Translations under genes and position numbers: made by a program
The notes under the pieces: model-generated
Databases searched by the model: none
What the model was told of the DNA's origin: nothing
Seen by the model: the letters and a program-made list of their open reading frames with translations, nothing else
In this document: piece by piece, positions 1 to 7,807 of the stretch
Layout: each line of letters opens with the position of its first letter
Position numbering within the stretch: the stretch's first letter is position 1
Assembly: GCF_008386635.1 (NCBI RefSeq)
Contig: NZ_VUOE01000001.1
Span: forward strand, 1,178,001-1,242,000
Source of the DNA: Maribacter flavus
GTDB lineage: Bacteria > Bacteroidota > Bacteroidia > Flavobacteriales > Flavobacteriaceae
Direction: 5' to 3'
DNA length: 64,000 nt

Positions 1-403
1 TTACACACGTTCCAAAACCAAGGGCAATTTCATTTTAAAAGTGCTTCCTCCGGTACAAGAAATACTAAACTATTATAAAGAAAACTCAATAGGCACAAAA
101 TATGTCTTCCCATTGCTACTGAATGAGAATATGACCCCCATCCAAATAGAAAACAGGAAATCAAAAACCCTGAAGAAATTCAATAAGGATTTAAAGGAAA
201 TCGCCCGACTCTGTAAAATCGATAAAAATATAAGTAGTTATGTAGCCAGGCACAGTTTCGCAAACTGCTTAAAACAAAAAGGGGTTGCTACGGATGTCAT
301 AAGCGAGTCCATGGGACATCAAAATTTGGCAATAACCCAAGCATATTTAAAAGAATTGGATAGTTCTGTTTTGGATGAGGCTAGCGAATTGCTACTGGTA
401 TAA
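1..403 (+). CDS. Tyrosine recombinase / integrase, C-terminal part
   Basis: The reading frame is open from the window edge to the stop at 401-403, so this is the 3' part of a longer gene. It carries the catalytic end of a phage-type integrase: a SYVARHSFA block (the R-H of the active site, with Tyr in place of the usual first His, a variant I associate with Bacteroidota integrases), then GHQNLAITQAYL, whose Tyr is the nucleophile. Such enzymes integrate and excise mobile elements. It is followed at once by a Fic fragment and a dead transposase, which fits the end of a mobile element. The upstream catalytic Arg lies outside the window, so activity cannot be judged. Confidence 0.88.
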   Translation, partial: YTRSKTKGNFILKVLPPVQEILNYYKENSIGTKYVFPLLLNENMTPIQIENRKSKTLKKFNKDLKEIARLCKIDKNISSYVARHSFANCLKQKGVATDVISESMGHQNLAITQAYLKELDSSVLDEASELLLV

Positions 404-413
404 ATTGTTTTTG

Positions 414-562
414 CTTAAAGACCTACCTTAAACAAATCGAGATAATCCTTAAAAATACAGAGCCTGTACCTCATTAACCCAGTAATTTCATATAGTACTT
501 CTAGTTCTCCAATGGATTTTATAAGCTGGTAGGCAGATATAATGGATTTTTCGTCTACAGAA
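414..562 (-). pseudogene. Fic family gene fragment (C-terminal winged-helix part only)
   Basis: Read on the minus strand this stretch encodes about 45 residues, including ISAYQLIKSIGELE and IFKDYLDLFK, followed by a stop at 414-416. It matches the C-terminus of the intact Fic gene at 25137-26276; by my own alignment about 80% of the bases agree over roughly 127 bp. The frame closes about 20 bases beyond position 562 and the FIC catalytic core is absent, so this is a relic. It lies in the same orientation as the intact copy, making the two a direct repeat about 24.7 kb apart. Confidence 0.8.
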
Positions 563-639
563 ATCAATTCTCAATTGATTAAAGCTAAGTACTTATTAAC
601 ATATTGTAGAGGACCTGTTTGTACTCGAACCATGAGGTG

Positions 640-868
640 TTCGAGGTTCGGGCGATGGCGGCAAATATTGCCATACGCGCTCGGTGAAATGTTTTATCTT
701 TTCGAGCACCAGAAACTAGTTCAGGTAGTTCTGCAGGTATTTGGTCGCCACCCCGTTGAACCCTTAGATGAACTTCCTAAGCCTTTAATTCAGTGCATTG
801 ACGTTCTGTACATGTTTGAAAATAGCAGACTGAAAGACGACCTTGTTCGGGCGAGGGTCGTCCGATAG
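640..868 (-). pseudogene. Decayed transposase (IS1595/ISXO2-like C-terminus)
   Basis: On the minus strand one frame reads FKHVQNVNALN, stop, RLRKFI, stop, GFNGVATKYLQNYLN, stop, FLVLEKIKHFTERVWQY. The three stops (785-787, 764-766, 716-718) are in one frame and look like single-base nonsense mutations, the last one replacing an expected Trp. The GVATKYLQNYLNWF pattern is one I associate from memory with the C-terminus of IS1595/ISXO2-family DDE transposases, so the family assignment is tentative. Terminal inverted repeats are not visible. An open frame on the opposite strand here has no protein-like character. Confidence 0.55.
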
Positions 869-1009
869 GTCAGACTTGGATTTTGGGGGTTTTCCAACTA
901 CCACTAGGATTGCGCAAAAACAGAACAGATTTACCTAACCTTTATTTCCTTACTGACCAATTATTTTAGAACTTCACTTTTTGAATTTAGCAGCAAGATT
1001 CTAAATGCC
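869..1009. other. Leader region of the two-component operon
   Basis: This 141-base gap separates the dead transposase from the sensor kinase start. It must hold the kinase promoter but I see no clear TAnnTTTG element and no GG-N10-GC sigma-54 element on the plus strand. No gene is visible. Confidence 0.4.
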
Positions 1010-2098
1010 ATGACATCAACTGAAGCAAAACTAAAGGAACGTGTAAAGGAACTTACCTGTCTCTACGAGGTCACTTCGATTATCGTTAATTCCGATTACG
1101 ACCAACTTGAAACCTCATTGGAGGCTATATTATATTGCTTAAAGAGAGGTTGGCAGTTTGATGATGATGCAGAAGCACATTTGGTGGCTGATAACTATGA
1201 GGTCCAGACCGAAGACTTTGATTTGGATAGGGTCATATTGACTTCCGATATCAAGATATTTAATAAGGTGGATGGACGGATTACTGTCGGTTACCCAAAG
1301 AAAAAGTACGATCTCGAAGACTTTCTGATCGAGGAACAGACGTTACTTGACAACATCAGCCTGGCGGTGGGGAATCTCTTTGAGCGTAAACAAATTCGCG
1401 ACAACGAGGTTGCTACGCGAAGACAGATGGAACGTACAGATCGCTTGCACATATTGGGTGAGATTACCGCGGGTATCGCCCATGAACTCAACACGCCATT
1501 GGCCAATATTCTTGGTTTTGCCGAACTGCTACAGGAAAAAGTAAAAAACGAGGAAAATGTGCGTGACCTCCAAAAAATAATGGACAATGCTATCTTCTGT
1601 CGCGAAATCGTCAAAAAATTGATGTTCTTCGCCTGTGAGATGCCCCAGGAGATGAGTGTTGTCGAATTGATCCCCTCTGTTGAAAACGTACTGAAACTTT
1701 TGAGGCCTCAGCTGCGGGCAAAGAACATCAAGCTTGTAAAAGATTTCGATGAAACAGAGTTTGAACTGAAGGCGGACACAGTACAATTGACGCAGGTACT
1801 GTTCAACTTGATTATGAACGCAGCCTACTATTCCCCCCAAGGTGGAAACATTAGGATTATTATTACCGAAAAAGGCCAGCATATAAGGTTACAAATTTCC
1901 GACGAGGGTGCGGGCATCGACCCTGAAATTGCCGAAAAAGTGTTCGAACCCTTTTTCACGACCAAACCTATAGGTAATGGTTCTGGATTGGGCCTTAGCG
2001 TGGTACACGGCATTATTAGCGGTCATCGCGGTACGATTACCCATGCACCTAATAACCCAAAGGGAACCGTTTTTACAATCGATTTTCCTAAATTGTGA
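1010..2098 (+). CDS. Soluble sensor histidine kinase
   Basis: This 362-residue protein autophosphorylates on His and should pass the phosphate to the response regulator encoded 3 bases downstream. Residues 1-125 form an N-terminal sensory region without membrane segments, perhaps GAF-like. A short helix leads to the HisKA domain with GIAHELNTPL (phospho-His 158). The HATPase domain shows the N box (NLIMNAA, 266-272), DEGAGI (298-303), the F box and GSGLGLS (324-330). With no signal peptide or membrane helix it is predicted to be cytoplasmic, so it probably reads an internal cue. The signal is unknown; pairing with an NtrC-type regulator, two Rnk-like genes and glutamate dehydrogenase suggests nitrogen, redox or energy state, which is inference. 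Confidence 0.93.
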   Translation: MTSTEAKLKERVKELTCLYEVTSIIVNSDYDQLETSLEAILYCLKRGWQFDDDAEAHLVADNYEVQTEDFDLDRVILTSDIKIFNKVDGRITVGYPKKKYDLEDFLIEEQTLLDNISLAVGNLFERKQIRDNEVATRRQMERTDRLHILGEITAGIAHELNTPLANILGFAELLQEKVKNEENVRDLQKIMDNAIFCREIVKKLMFFACEMPQEMSVVELIPSVENVLKLLRPQLRAKNIKLVKDFDETEFELKADTVQLTQVLFNLIMNAAYYSPQGGNIRIIITEKGQHIRLQISDEGAGIDPEIAEKVFEPFFTTKPIGNGSGLGLSVVHGIISGHRGTITHAPNNPKGTVFTIDFPKL

Positions 2099-2101
2099 GC
2101 A

Positions 2102-3427
2102 ATGTCATTTAGAAAGGAAAATATTTTGATCGTCGATGATGATATAGACATCTTGGAACTATTGCAACGACACCTACGTTCGATGGAATACCATACCTTC
2201 AAGGCAGTATCGGTAAAAGAAGCACTCTTTATTCTCAAGGATACCTTTATCGACCTACTGATTACGGACATACAAATGCCCGAAGTCGACGGACTTCAAT
2301 TGCTCAAATTCACGGCCGAACATTACCCCGAAATGCCCAAACTGGTAGTCACGGGCTACCCCTCGGTCGAGGGCGCTTTGGAGACTTTCAAATCCGGGGT
2401 GGTAGATTATTTGACTAAGCCCTTTACCAAAGAAGAACTTAGGATAGCGGTCGATAAAGCCTTTGCCCACGGTCAAAAAAGAACGGCGGCCAAAAGTATG
2501 GACACAAAACCTATCAACGGCAAGTACGGTGATATGGTCGGGGCATCCGAAGGGTTTCAGAAGGTCACCAACATCATAAATCGTGTTAACGACAATAAGG
2601 CCACCGTTCTAATAAAGGGCGAGAGTGGAACGGGAAAGGAATTGGTGGCACGGGCCATCCACTATTCGGGAAAGTTCTCGCGAGCACCCTTCATTGCAAT
2701 CAATTGCGGGGCCATTCCCGAAAACTTGCAGGAGGCCGAACTTTTTGGCTACATGAAAGGAGCTTTCACCGGAGCCAACGAGAACCGTAACGGATTCTTT
2801 CAAGCTGCCCAAGGCGGTACACTTTTTCTTGACGAAATTGGAACTGCTTCTTTTGCGGTGCAGACCAAACTGTTGCGTGCGCTTCAAGAAAAGGAAATCA
2901 CCAAAGTGGGATCTCAAAAAACCGAGAAGGTAGACATCCGTATCGTAGCAGCTACGAACGCCGATTTGAAAGAGGATATAAAGAAAAAGAATTTTCGTGA
3001 GGACCTTTACTATCGTTTGACCGTAGTTGAAATTGAAGTGCCACCACTTCGCGAACGCAAATCGGATATTCCGTTATTGGTTGAGAAGTTCTTGAGAAAA
3101 TATGGGGTGGAATATAAAGATAGGCTCCTGAAAATGTCGCCTGATGCATTGGCAATCCTACAGCGATACCATTGGCCTGGCAATATCAGGGAATTGGAGA
3201 ATGTTGTCCAGCGGGCCATTATCATGTCGGACGGACTCATCGATGTAAAAGACCTTCCAGATTTTCTCAAACATCTAATCGAGTTTCCTGATACTGGTTT
3301 TGTTCCGCTCAGGCAAATGGAAAGGGAATATGTAAAACGCGTGCTGCTCCACACCAAAGGCAATAAGACCAAGGCGGCCGAGATTTTACAAATAGACCGC
3401 AAGACCCTTCGTGATAAGCTGGACTGA
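2102..3427 (+). CDS. Sigma-54-dependent response regulator (NtrC family)
   Basis: A complete 441-residue NtrC-type activator. The receiver domain (about 5-120) has the acidic pocket, phospho-acceptor Asp56 in LLITDIQMP and Lys106 in LTKPF. The AAA+ domain shows Walker A GESGTGKE (173-180), the sigma-54-contacting loop GAFTGA (220-225) and Walker B LFLDE. The C-terminus is a Fis-type HTH (GNKTKAAEILQIDRKTLRDK). It sits 3 bases after the kinase gene and is clearly its partner. A -24/-12 promoter lies 130 bases downstream, before the Rnk-like gene, so that operon is its most likely target. All residues needed to work with sigma-54 are present. Confidence 0.96.
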   Translation: MSFRKENILIVDDDIDILELLQRHLRSMEYHTFKAVSVKEALFILKDTFIDLLITDIQMPEVDGLQLLKFTAEHYPEMPKLVVTGYPSVEGALETFKSGVVDYLTKPFTKEELRIAVDKAFAHGQKRTAAKSMDTKPINGKYGDMVGASEGFQKVTNIINRVNDNKATVLIKGESGTGKELVARAIHYSGKFSRAPFIAINCGAIPENLQEAELFGYMKGAFTGANENRNGFFQAAQGGTLFLDEIGTASFAVQTKLLRALQEKEITKVGSQKTEKVDIRIVAATNADLKEDIKKKNFREDLYYRLTVVEIEVPPLRERKSDIPLLVEKFLRKYGVEYKDRLLKMSPDALAILQRYHWPGNIRELENVVQRAIIMSDGLIDVKDLPDFLKHLIEFPDTGFVPLRQMEREYVKRVLLHTKGNKTKAAEILQIDRKTLRDKLD

Positions 3428-3440
3428 ATCTGGTCGATTT

Positions 3441-3462
3441 TTCCCCGAGCGGGGAATTTCTT
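3441..3462 (+). terminator. Possible terminator after the response regulator
   Basis: TTCCCC (3441-3446), a GAGC loop and GGGGAA (3451-3456) form a perfect short hairpin followed by TTTC, 14 bases after the regulator stop. The T-tract is weak, so it may act only as a partial terminator. Confidence 0.45.
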
Positions 3463-3552
3463 CCCGCTTTCAAAAATTCCCATATTTAAATTTTCTCATT
3501 AAAATAACTGTTTTTCAATAAGTTACATTTCTTGGCATGCTTTGGCATTTTA

Positions 3553-3569
3553 CAGGCATGCCATTTGCC
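3553..3569 (+). promoter_or_regulatory. Sigma-54 (-24/-12) promoter
   Basis: AGGCATG then CCAT then TTGCC gives GG at 3555-3556 and GC at 3567-3568, exactly ten bases apart, close to the consensus TGGCAC-N5-TTGC. Transcription would start near 3580, leaving a leader of about 125 bases before the Rnk-like gene at 3707. Several GGCAT copies and an inverted GGCATGC/GCATGCC pair lie around it and may be regulator contacts. It follows directly after an NtrC-type regulator gene with an intact GAFTGA loop, which strengthens the call. Confidence 0.7.
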
Positions 3570-3706
3570 CTTTATGGCATGAATAAAAAAGTGAACCATG
3601 CTGGTATTTATTCCATTGTTGATCAATACAGGAAAAACTTCCCGGAAGGATGAAGCAAAGGCCCTTTGTCAGAATAGCAAGAAGAATAATTCAAAAAAGA
3701 GAAATC

Positions 3707-4183
3707 ATGAAACACAGTAACCTGATGTTTGGCAAGGACAATTTTGTGATGGTCAAGTACTATCTGGAGACCAACGAGACCATTGAGGACTATAGACATC
3801 ATGACACCTTAAAGCTTTTGGATTATAACATGCTAAGAGCCTCTGTTGTCGAGACAGAGGTGGTTCCTGCCGATGTGGTTCAAATCTATTCGACCATTAG
3901 GGTCCGATCAAAATCCGGCTGGGCGAAAACTTTTGAACTGGTGCCGCCATACGAAGAGAACAATAAGAATAACAGAATCTCGGCCATCAGCTCTTTGGGT
4001 GCCAAAATTATCGGGCTTTCCCAAGGGCATACCATACAACACGGGCTTCCAGGCGATATAGTCAGTCTAACCATCGAAAAAGTGGTCCAGAACAAAAAAC
4101 GGGTAAAACTGGATATACCCAAAGAGACCTTTGAAGAGATACTCTCAAATCGAAAGAAGAATTTATTGGCCCTAACTATATAA
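3707..4183 (+). CDS. Rnk / GreA C-terminal-like protein (first copy)
   Basis: A 158-residue protein whose second half resembles the C-terminal FKBP-like fold shared by GreA, GreB and Rnk: VVPADVVQIYSTIRV, a SGWAKTFELVPP strand pair, then SSLGAKIIGLSQGHTI and a final SLTIEKVVQ strand. The family modulates RNA polymerase through its secondary channel or, for Rnk, nucleoside diphosphate kinase levels. The N-terminus lacks the long Gre coiled coil. I chose the ATG at 3707; an in-frame start at 3650 would add a very basic stretch with no homology to the paralogue. It is predicted to be driven by the sigma-54 promoter just upstream. A paralogue lies at 6934. Confidence 0.75.
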   Translation: MKHSNLMFGKDNFVMVKYYLETNETIEDYRHHDTLKLLDYNMLRASVVETEVVPADVVQIYSTIRVRSKSGWAKTFELVPPYEENNKNNRISAISSLGAKIIGLSQGHTIQHGLPGDIVSLTIEKVVQNKKRVKLDIPKETFEEILSNRKKNLLALTI

Positions 4184-4185
4184 TT

Positions 4186-4533
4186 ATGATCAAATATGCA
4201 ATTGCCCTATTATTCTTCCTAAGCGTATAGAACGCCCGGAACAATATAGACCCAATGGCGACCGAAGTAAAGATAGGTGATGTCTTCGAAATCGGCACCT
4301 CCGAATCGAACCAATATAATCACACCGACTTTCCCGGACTGAATTTTATTATAAAACGCGGTAGTATCGCAAATTACAAGCGTGAGGAAGGTGAAAAGGT
4401 TTTTGGCACTTCCGTAAAGGAGAAGAAGGATAGCTCAACAAAGATCAAGTTAAAATATACCGATGGTGGTCGGTTCTTTGGAAGCCATCCGGTGGTTTCG
4501 GCGGATTTTCAGGAGGCTGTAAAATCAGGTTAA
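4186..4533 (+). pseudogene. Small exported protein with an in-frame amber codon in the signal peptide
   Basis: From the ATG at 4186 the frame reads a hydrophobic leader (MIKYAIALLFFLSV), then TAG at 4228-4230, then NARNNIDPMATEVKIGDVFEIG and a further 80 residues to the stop at 4531-4533. The downstream part (KIGDVFEIGTSES, FIIKRGSIANYK, FFGSHPVVSADF) is well kept and resembles a small periplasmic protein family I have seen only as hypothetical in flavobacteria. Without the leader the 92-residue product starting at 4255 would stay in the cytoplasm. It starts 2 bases after the Rnk-like gene, so the two were probably cotranscribed. A recent nonsense mutation is the simplest reading; a sequencing error cannot be excluded. 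Confidence 0.6.
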
Positions 4534-4700
4534 ATACAGGCAATAGAACAATTTTATTTGATTGGTTGGTTCATGTGATCCACCCGCAAGCCCAAGATTT
4601 TGGTTTGCTCAAAAAGAAGGTTGGCAATCTGGGTGGATTTACCCTTACAAAAGGTAGATACTTAAAAAAGAATAATTAAGAAACAGTAAATAGGGAAACC
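4534..4700. other. Short intergenic stretch with a minus-strand relic
   Basis: No complete gene. On the minus strand about 35 codons are open and protein-like (CKGKSTQIANLL, LGLRVDHMNQPIK, stop near 4556-4558) but have a stop directly upstream, suggesting the tail of a lost gene. I do not recognise the family. Confidence 0.3.
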
Positions 4701-5333
4701 ATGTTCACAAAGCTCACAATACCGCAACGCATACAGATCGGTCTGGTCTTGGCTATAGCTTTTCTGTTGGTGCTTGGATCCAATAGGTTGGACCAAAAAC
4801 ACTTTTCAAGAATACAGACAACCGTGAATTCTGTCTACCAGGATCGAGTGGTGGTACAGGATTTTATCTACCAGCTCAACAATATCTTCCATCAAAAAGA
4901 ACTAGAGCTCCTGCAACAAGAAGAAGGTCCTACAAAGCCATTGATAAACGAAAAGGTCGACGAGTTATTGGTCAAGTTCGGAACGACGGAAATGACAGCC
5001 GAGGAATCCCAATTATTAAATGAACTGAACAAAAAGTACGAAAGACTGAAAGATCTTGAAACCCGATTTCAAGAAGCTCCTTTAGAATCATCCAACAAGT
5101 ACCTCGGCCAACTGTCAAATACACTGAAAGGTATGCAAACGACCTTGGACGGACTCGCTCGCATACAACTCGACGAAAGTGGGCAGTTGACCAGTATATC
5201 CAACAGATCGTTTGGCATGAACATTCTCTTGTCCAAACTTGAGGTGGGGTTTTTAATCATCATAGGGTTAGCAATGTTTGCACTGGTTTTCTATCCAGTG
5301 TCTACCTTGCAAACCATTACAGAAAACGATTGA
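4701..5333 (+). CDS. Membrane-anchored four-helix-bundle sensor-like protein without output domain
   Basis: This 210-residue protein has a transmembrane helix near residues 13-28, a long helical, charged region (about 30-178) and a second transmembrane helix near 183-202, followed by only about ten residues. That layout matches the periplasmic four-helix-bundle sensor of chemoreceptors and sensor kinases (4HB_MCP type), but no HAMP, kinase or methyl-accepting domain follows. It may be a truncated receptor or a partner that binds another membrane protein. It lies between the Rnk-like gene and glutamate dehydrogenase in the same direction. The function is unknown. Confidence 0.6.
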   Translation: MFTKLTIPQRIQIGLVLAIAFLLVLGSNRLDQKHFSRIQTTVNSVYQDRVVVQDFIYQLNNIFHQKELELLQQEEGPTKPLINEKVDELLVKFGTTEMTAEESQLLNELNKKYERLKDLETRFQEAPLESSNKYLGQLSNTLKGMQTTLDGLARIQLDESGQLTSISNRSFGMNILLSKLEVGFLIIIGLAMFALVFYPVSTLQTITEND

Positions 5334-5360
5334 ATATGTAGAATTTAAAAAAGAACTATC

Positions 5361-5564
5361 ATGGGAAATTACAAAAGAAGCATCTGCTCTACCTGCAGGC
5401 ACGCTCCCTACTGCTCGCTCACTACAGATATGGGCAACATCAGTTCTTGTAGTGACTATTGGCATTATTTCGACGATGATTCAGAACCTGAATACATGGT
5501 ATCCGAAGAAATGATGGGTGAAACGGTACCCAGAATACCTAACAAAGAACCAATTTTAAGCTAA
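5361..5564 (+). CDS. Small Cys-rich acidic protein upstream of glutamate dehydrogenase
   Basis: A 67-residue frame that starts MGNYKRSICSTCRHAPYC and continues to a fourth Cys (SSCSDYWHYFDDD). The spacing C9-x2-C12-x5-C18-x11-C30 could bind zinc or an iron-sulfur cluster. The tail is acidic. It ends 6 bases before the glutamate dehydrogenase start and has an A-rich, GAA-containing stretch before its ATG, so it is probably the first gene of that transcript. I do not recognise a named family. A zinc-ribbon-like adaptor is a guess. Confidence 0.55.
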   Translation: MGNYKRSICSTCRHAPYCSLTTDMGNISSCSDYWHYFDDDSEPEYMVSEEMMGETVPRIPNKEPILS

Positions 5565-5570
5565 ATAAAA

Positions 5571-6863
5571 ATGACAACATTGACTAAAACATCAAGAATA
5601 CCAAGCAAGCAGGGCATGCTCGAGAATGTAATGCGCCAGTTTGACCATGCCGCCGATATCATCGATTTGAACAAAAACATCAGAAAAATATTGGAGGTCA
5701 CCAACAATGAGTTTGTAGTGCACTTTCCTGTCCGTATGGACAATGGTGAGGTCGAGATATTCACGGGGTATCGGGTACAGCACAACAACGCGCTCGGCCC
5801 ATACAAAGGTGGGTTGCGCTACCATCCCACGGTGGACATCGATGCCGCCAGGGCACTGGCCATGTGGATGACCTGGAAGACCTCTTTGGCCGGACTGCCC
5901 TACGGTGGCGCCAAGGGAGGCATCCAACTAGATCCCACCAAGTATTCCCAAGAAGAACTGCAGCGCATCACAAGAAGGTTCACCTACGCGCTTGGCGACA
6001 ATATTGGTCCCGAGCTGGATATTCCCGCACCTGACGTGAACACCAACCCGCAGACTATGGCGTGGATATTGGACACTTATATGAGTACCAAGCCACCTGC
6101 GGAACGTTCCACCAACATGCACGTCGTGACCGGTAAGCCCATTGGTGCAGGAGGTTCTGAAGGTAGGGACAGGGCCACGGGCTACGGTGTGTTCCTTACC
6201 ATAAAGTTTTGGGCGGAACAAAAGAAAGTGGACCTAAAGGATAAAAAGTTTATCGTTCAGGGTTTCGGCAACGTGGGGTATTGGGCCGCCCACTTTTTGG
6301 AAAAAGAGGGTGCCATCATGACCGCGGTGCAAGATGCCAACGGCAGTATTGCCTGTGAAGAGGGTATTTCCGTGGAAAAGCTCCTGGATTATACGAAGGC
6401 CAATAAAGGAAGCGTACTTGGTTTCGCTCGCGCCAAAACCTTGGAAAACTCCGAGTTTTTTGGACTTGATTGCGATATCTGTGTACCGGCGGCCTTGGGG
6501 AACCAGATTACTGCACAAAATGCCAATAAGATAAAAGCCTATCTCATTGCAGAGGGTGCCAACGGCCCAACGGATGTTGGGGCAGAGGAAATCCTTTTAA
6601 AGAAAGGAATCGATATCATTCCAGATATCCTTTGCAATTCTGGGGGGGTTATAGGTAGTTATTTCGAATGGTTACAGAACAAGAACGGTGAGATCTGGCA
6701 ATTGGACGAGGTGATGGCCAAACTGGAGAAAAAAATGCGTGACTCATTTACCAGAGTGTTCGAAACCGCCAAAGAAAGGAATGTTGACATGCGCACGGCC
6801 GCATTTATCCTTGCTATTGAACGTTTGGAAGAAGCCTATGTACAAAGGGGGATTTTTCCCTGA
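5571..6863 (+). CDS. gdhA: Glutamate dehydrogenase
   Basis: A full-length 430-residue hexameric-type glutamate dehydrogenase that interconverts glutamate and 2-oxoglutarate plus ammonium using NAD(P). The substrate pocket is intact: PYKGGLRYHP (Lys79), MTWKTSLAGLP (Lys103), the catalytic Lys115 in YGGAKGGI and Asp155 in IPAPDVNT. The coenzyme domain has the GFGNVG nucleotide loop. Coenzyme preference cannot be fixed by eye; the compact length fits catabolic or dual-specificity bacterial enzymes. A clear terminator follows 22 bases after the stop. Its place between two Rnk-like genes, downstream of a sigma-54 regulator, suggests control by nitrogen or energy status. Confidence 0.96.
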   Translation: MTTLTKTSRIPSKQGMLENVMRQFDHAADIIDLNKNIRKILEVTNNEFVVHFPVRMDNGEVEIFTGYRVQHNNALGPYKGGLRYHPTVDIDAARALAMWMTWKTSLAGLPYGGAKGGIQLDPTKYSQEELQRITRRFTYALGDNIGPELDIPAPDVNTNPQTMAWILDTYMSTKPPAERSTNMHVVTGKPIGAGGSEGRDRATGYGVFLTIKFWAEQKKVDLKDKKFIVQGFGNVGYWAAHFLEKEGAIMTAVQDANGSIACEEGISVEKLLDYTKANKGSVLGFARAKTLENSEFFGLDCDICVPAALGNQITAQNANKIKAYLIAEGANGPTDVGAEEILLKKGIDIIPDILCNSGGVIGSYFEWLQNKNGEIWQLDEVMAKLEKKMRDSFTRVFETAKERNVDMRTAAFILAIERLEEAYVQRGIFP

Positions 6864-6885
6864 GACAAAGGCCGCATATTTGATG

Positions 6886-6913
6886 GCTCCCGCCAGTTTT
6901 ACGGGAGCTTTTT
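6886..6913 (+). terminator. Rho-independent terminator after glutamate dehydrogenase
   Basis: GCTCCCG (6886-6892) pairs with CGGGAGC (6902-6908) across a nine-base loop and is followed by five T residues. It separates the dehydrogenase from the second Rnk-like gene, which starts 20 bases later. Confidence 0.85.
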
Positions 6914-6933
6914 ACCACAAAAAAATAGAAAAT

Positions 6934-7353
6934 ATGAAATACGGTAGTTTGGTGATAGAGAAAAAAGAATACGTACTATTGAAGCGATTGATGAACCTTT
7001 CTGGTTTTTATAAGGACGAGGTGCTGAGAAAATCAGTCGTAAAATTATCCAGCGAATTGGCTACCGCCCGTATTTATAACGAAACAGAGATGCCTGAGGA
7101 TGTGGTACGGATCAATACAGAGGTCACGGTAAAGTCCGAAGCTGGCTGGCAAAAGACCTTTCAATTGGTCATGCCCAATGAGAGTAATTTAAAGGATGGC
7201 AAGATATCCATCACCACTCCAATGGGTTCCGCTGTGATAGGTTATGCCGAAGGAGATTCCATGGAATGGGACTTCCCTGTTGGCAAGCAGCAACTGACTA
7301 TTGAGAAAGTGGTACAAAAGAACGAATTCATTAATACAAACATGATACTATGA
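6934..7353 (+). CDS. Rnk / GreA C-terminal-like protein (second copy)
   Basis: A 139-residue paralogue of the protein at 3707-4183, sharing the same order of elements: EMPEDVVRINTEVTV, SEAGWQKTFQLVMP, SAVIGYAEGDSMEW and QLTIEKVVQ. The family acts on RNA polymerase or nucleotide metabolism. The ATG at 6934 gives an N-terminus (MKYGSLVIEKKEYVLLKRL) matching the paralogue; an upstream in-frame start at 6739 would lie inside the dehydrogenase gene and its terminator. The stop overlaps the start of the next gene by four bases (ATGA), so the two are translationally coupled. Confidence 0.75.
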   Translation: MKYGSLVIEKKEYVLLKRLMNLSGFYKDEVLRKSVVKLSSELATARIYNETEMPEDVVRINTEVTVKSEAGWQKTFQLVMPNESNLKDGKISITTPMGSAVIGYAEGDSMEWDFPVGKQQLTIEKVVQKNEFINTNMIL

Positions 7354-7742
7354 ATACTGTAAAACCATTTTATACACATGAATCCGACAGTAACATCATG
7401 ATAAAAAAAGACAGGCAAGAAGTTACCGACTGGACTGACGACCTGGAATATATCAACGAGGAACTCGAATACCTTCTGGATATCGAAGACCGGATGCTGA
7501 ACAATGCACAACTTTATAAGCAATTACATAATATAAGACGTGAAAATCAATTAAGATTAGGCATACTTTACAGATATGAAGGTACAATGCGAAATGCCGA
7601 TGAGTGCGATACTTTGGCGTGTGATGCTTTTTATCTCCACAAACACGAAAAAAACCGCAACGAGTATTTGGCCCTTGTGAAGAAATATAGAAAAATAAAA
7701 TTGAATGTCCTATCAAAAATTCTGTCGAACTCAAAGCGATAA
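7350..7742 (+). CDS. Hypothetical helical protein coupled to the Rnk-like gene
   Basis: A 130-residue soluble protein, strongly charged and predicted to be mostly helical (DDLEYINEELEYLLDIEDRMLNN, trimmed; then long Arg/Lys/Glu runs), with two Cys in DECDTLACDAF. It begins inside the stop of the Rnk-like gene, which implies joint expression. I do not recognise a named family. It could be a small coiled-coil partner of the Rnk-like protein; this is inference from position only. Confidence 0.6.
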   Translation: MNTVKPFYTHESDSNIMIKKDRQEVTDWTDDLEYINEELEYLLDIEDRMLNNAQLYKQLHNIRRENQLRLGILYRYEGTMRNADECDTLACDAFYLHKHEKNRNEYLALVKKYRKIKLNVLSKILSNSKR

Positions 7743-7807
7743 GCTGCTTAAAATCAATTTCATATTGAGGATAACCTTTGTGCCAGCAGACCAATTTAAA
7801 GGAATTT

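Noticed and set aside
542-868. 108-codon plus-strand frame
   Set aside because: It lies opposite a decayed transposase that explains the sequence; its own translation has no protein-like pattern.
3534-3549. Second possible sigma-54 element (TGGCATGCTTTGGC)
   Set aside because: The GG and GC pairs are nine, not ten, bases apart; the element at 3555 fits better.
3650-3706. Longer N-terminus for the first Rnk-like protein
   Set aside because: The extra 19 residues are very basic and have no counterpart in the paralogue.
4228-4230. TAG read as programmed readthrough
   Set aside because: No stem-loop or other recoding signal is visible after the codon; a nonsense mutation is simpler.
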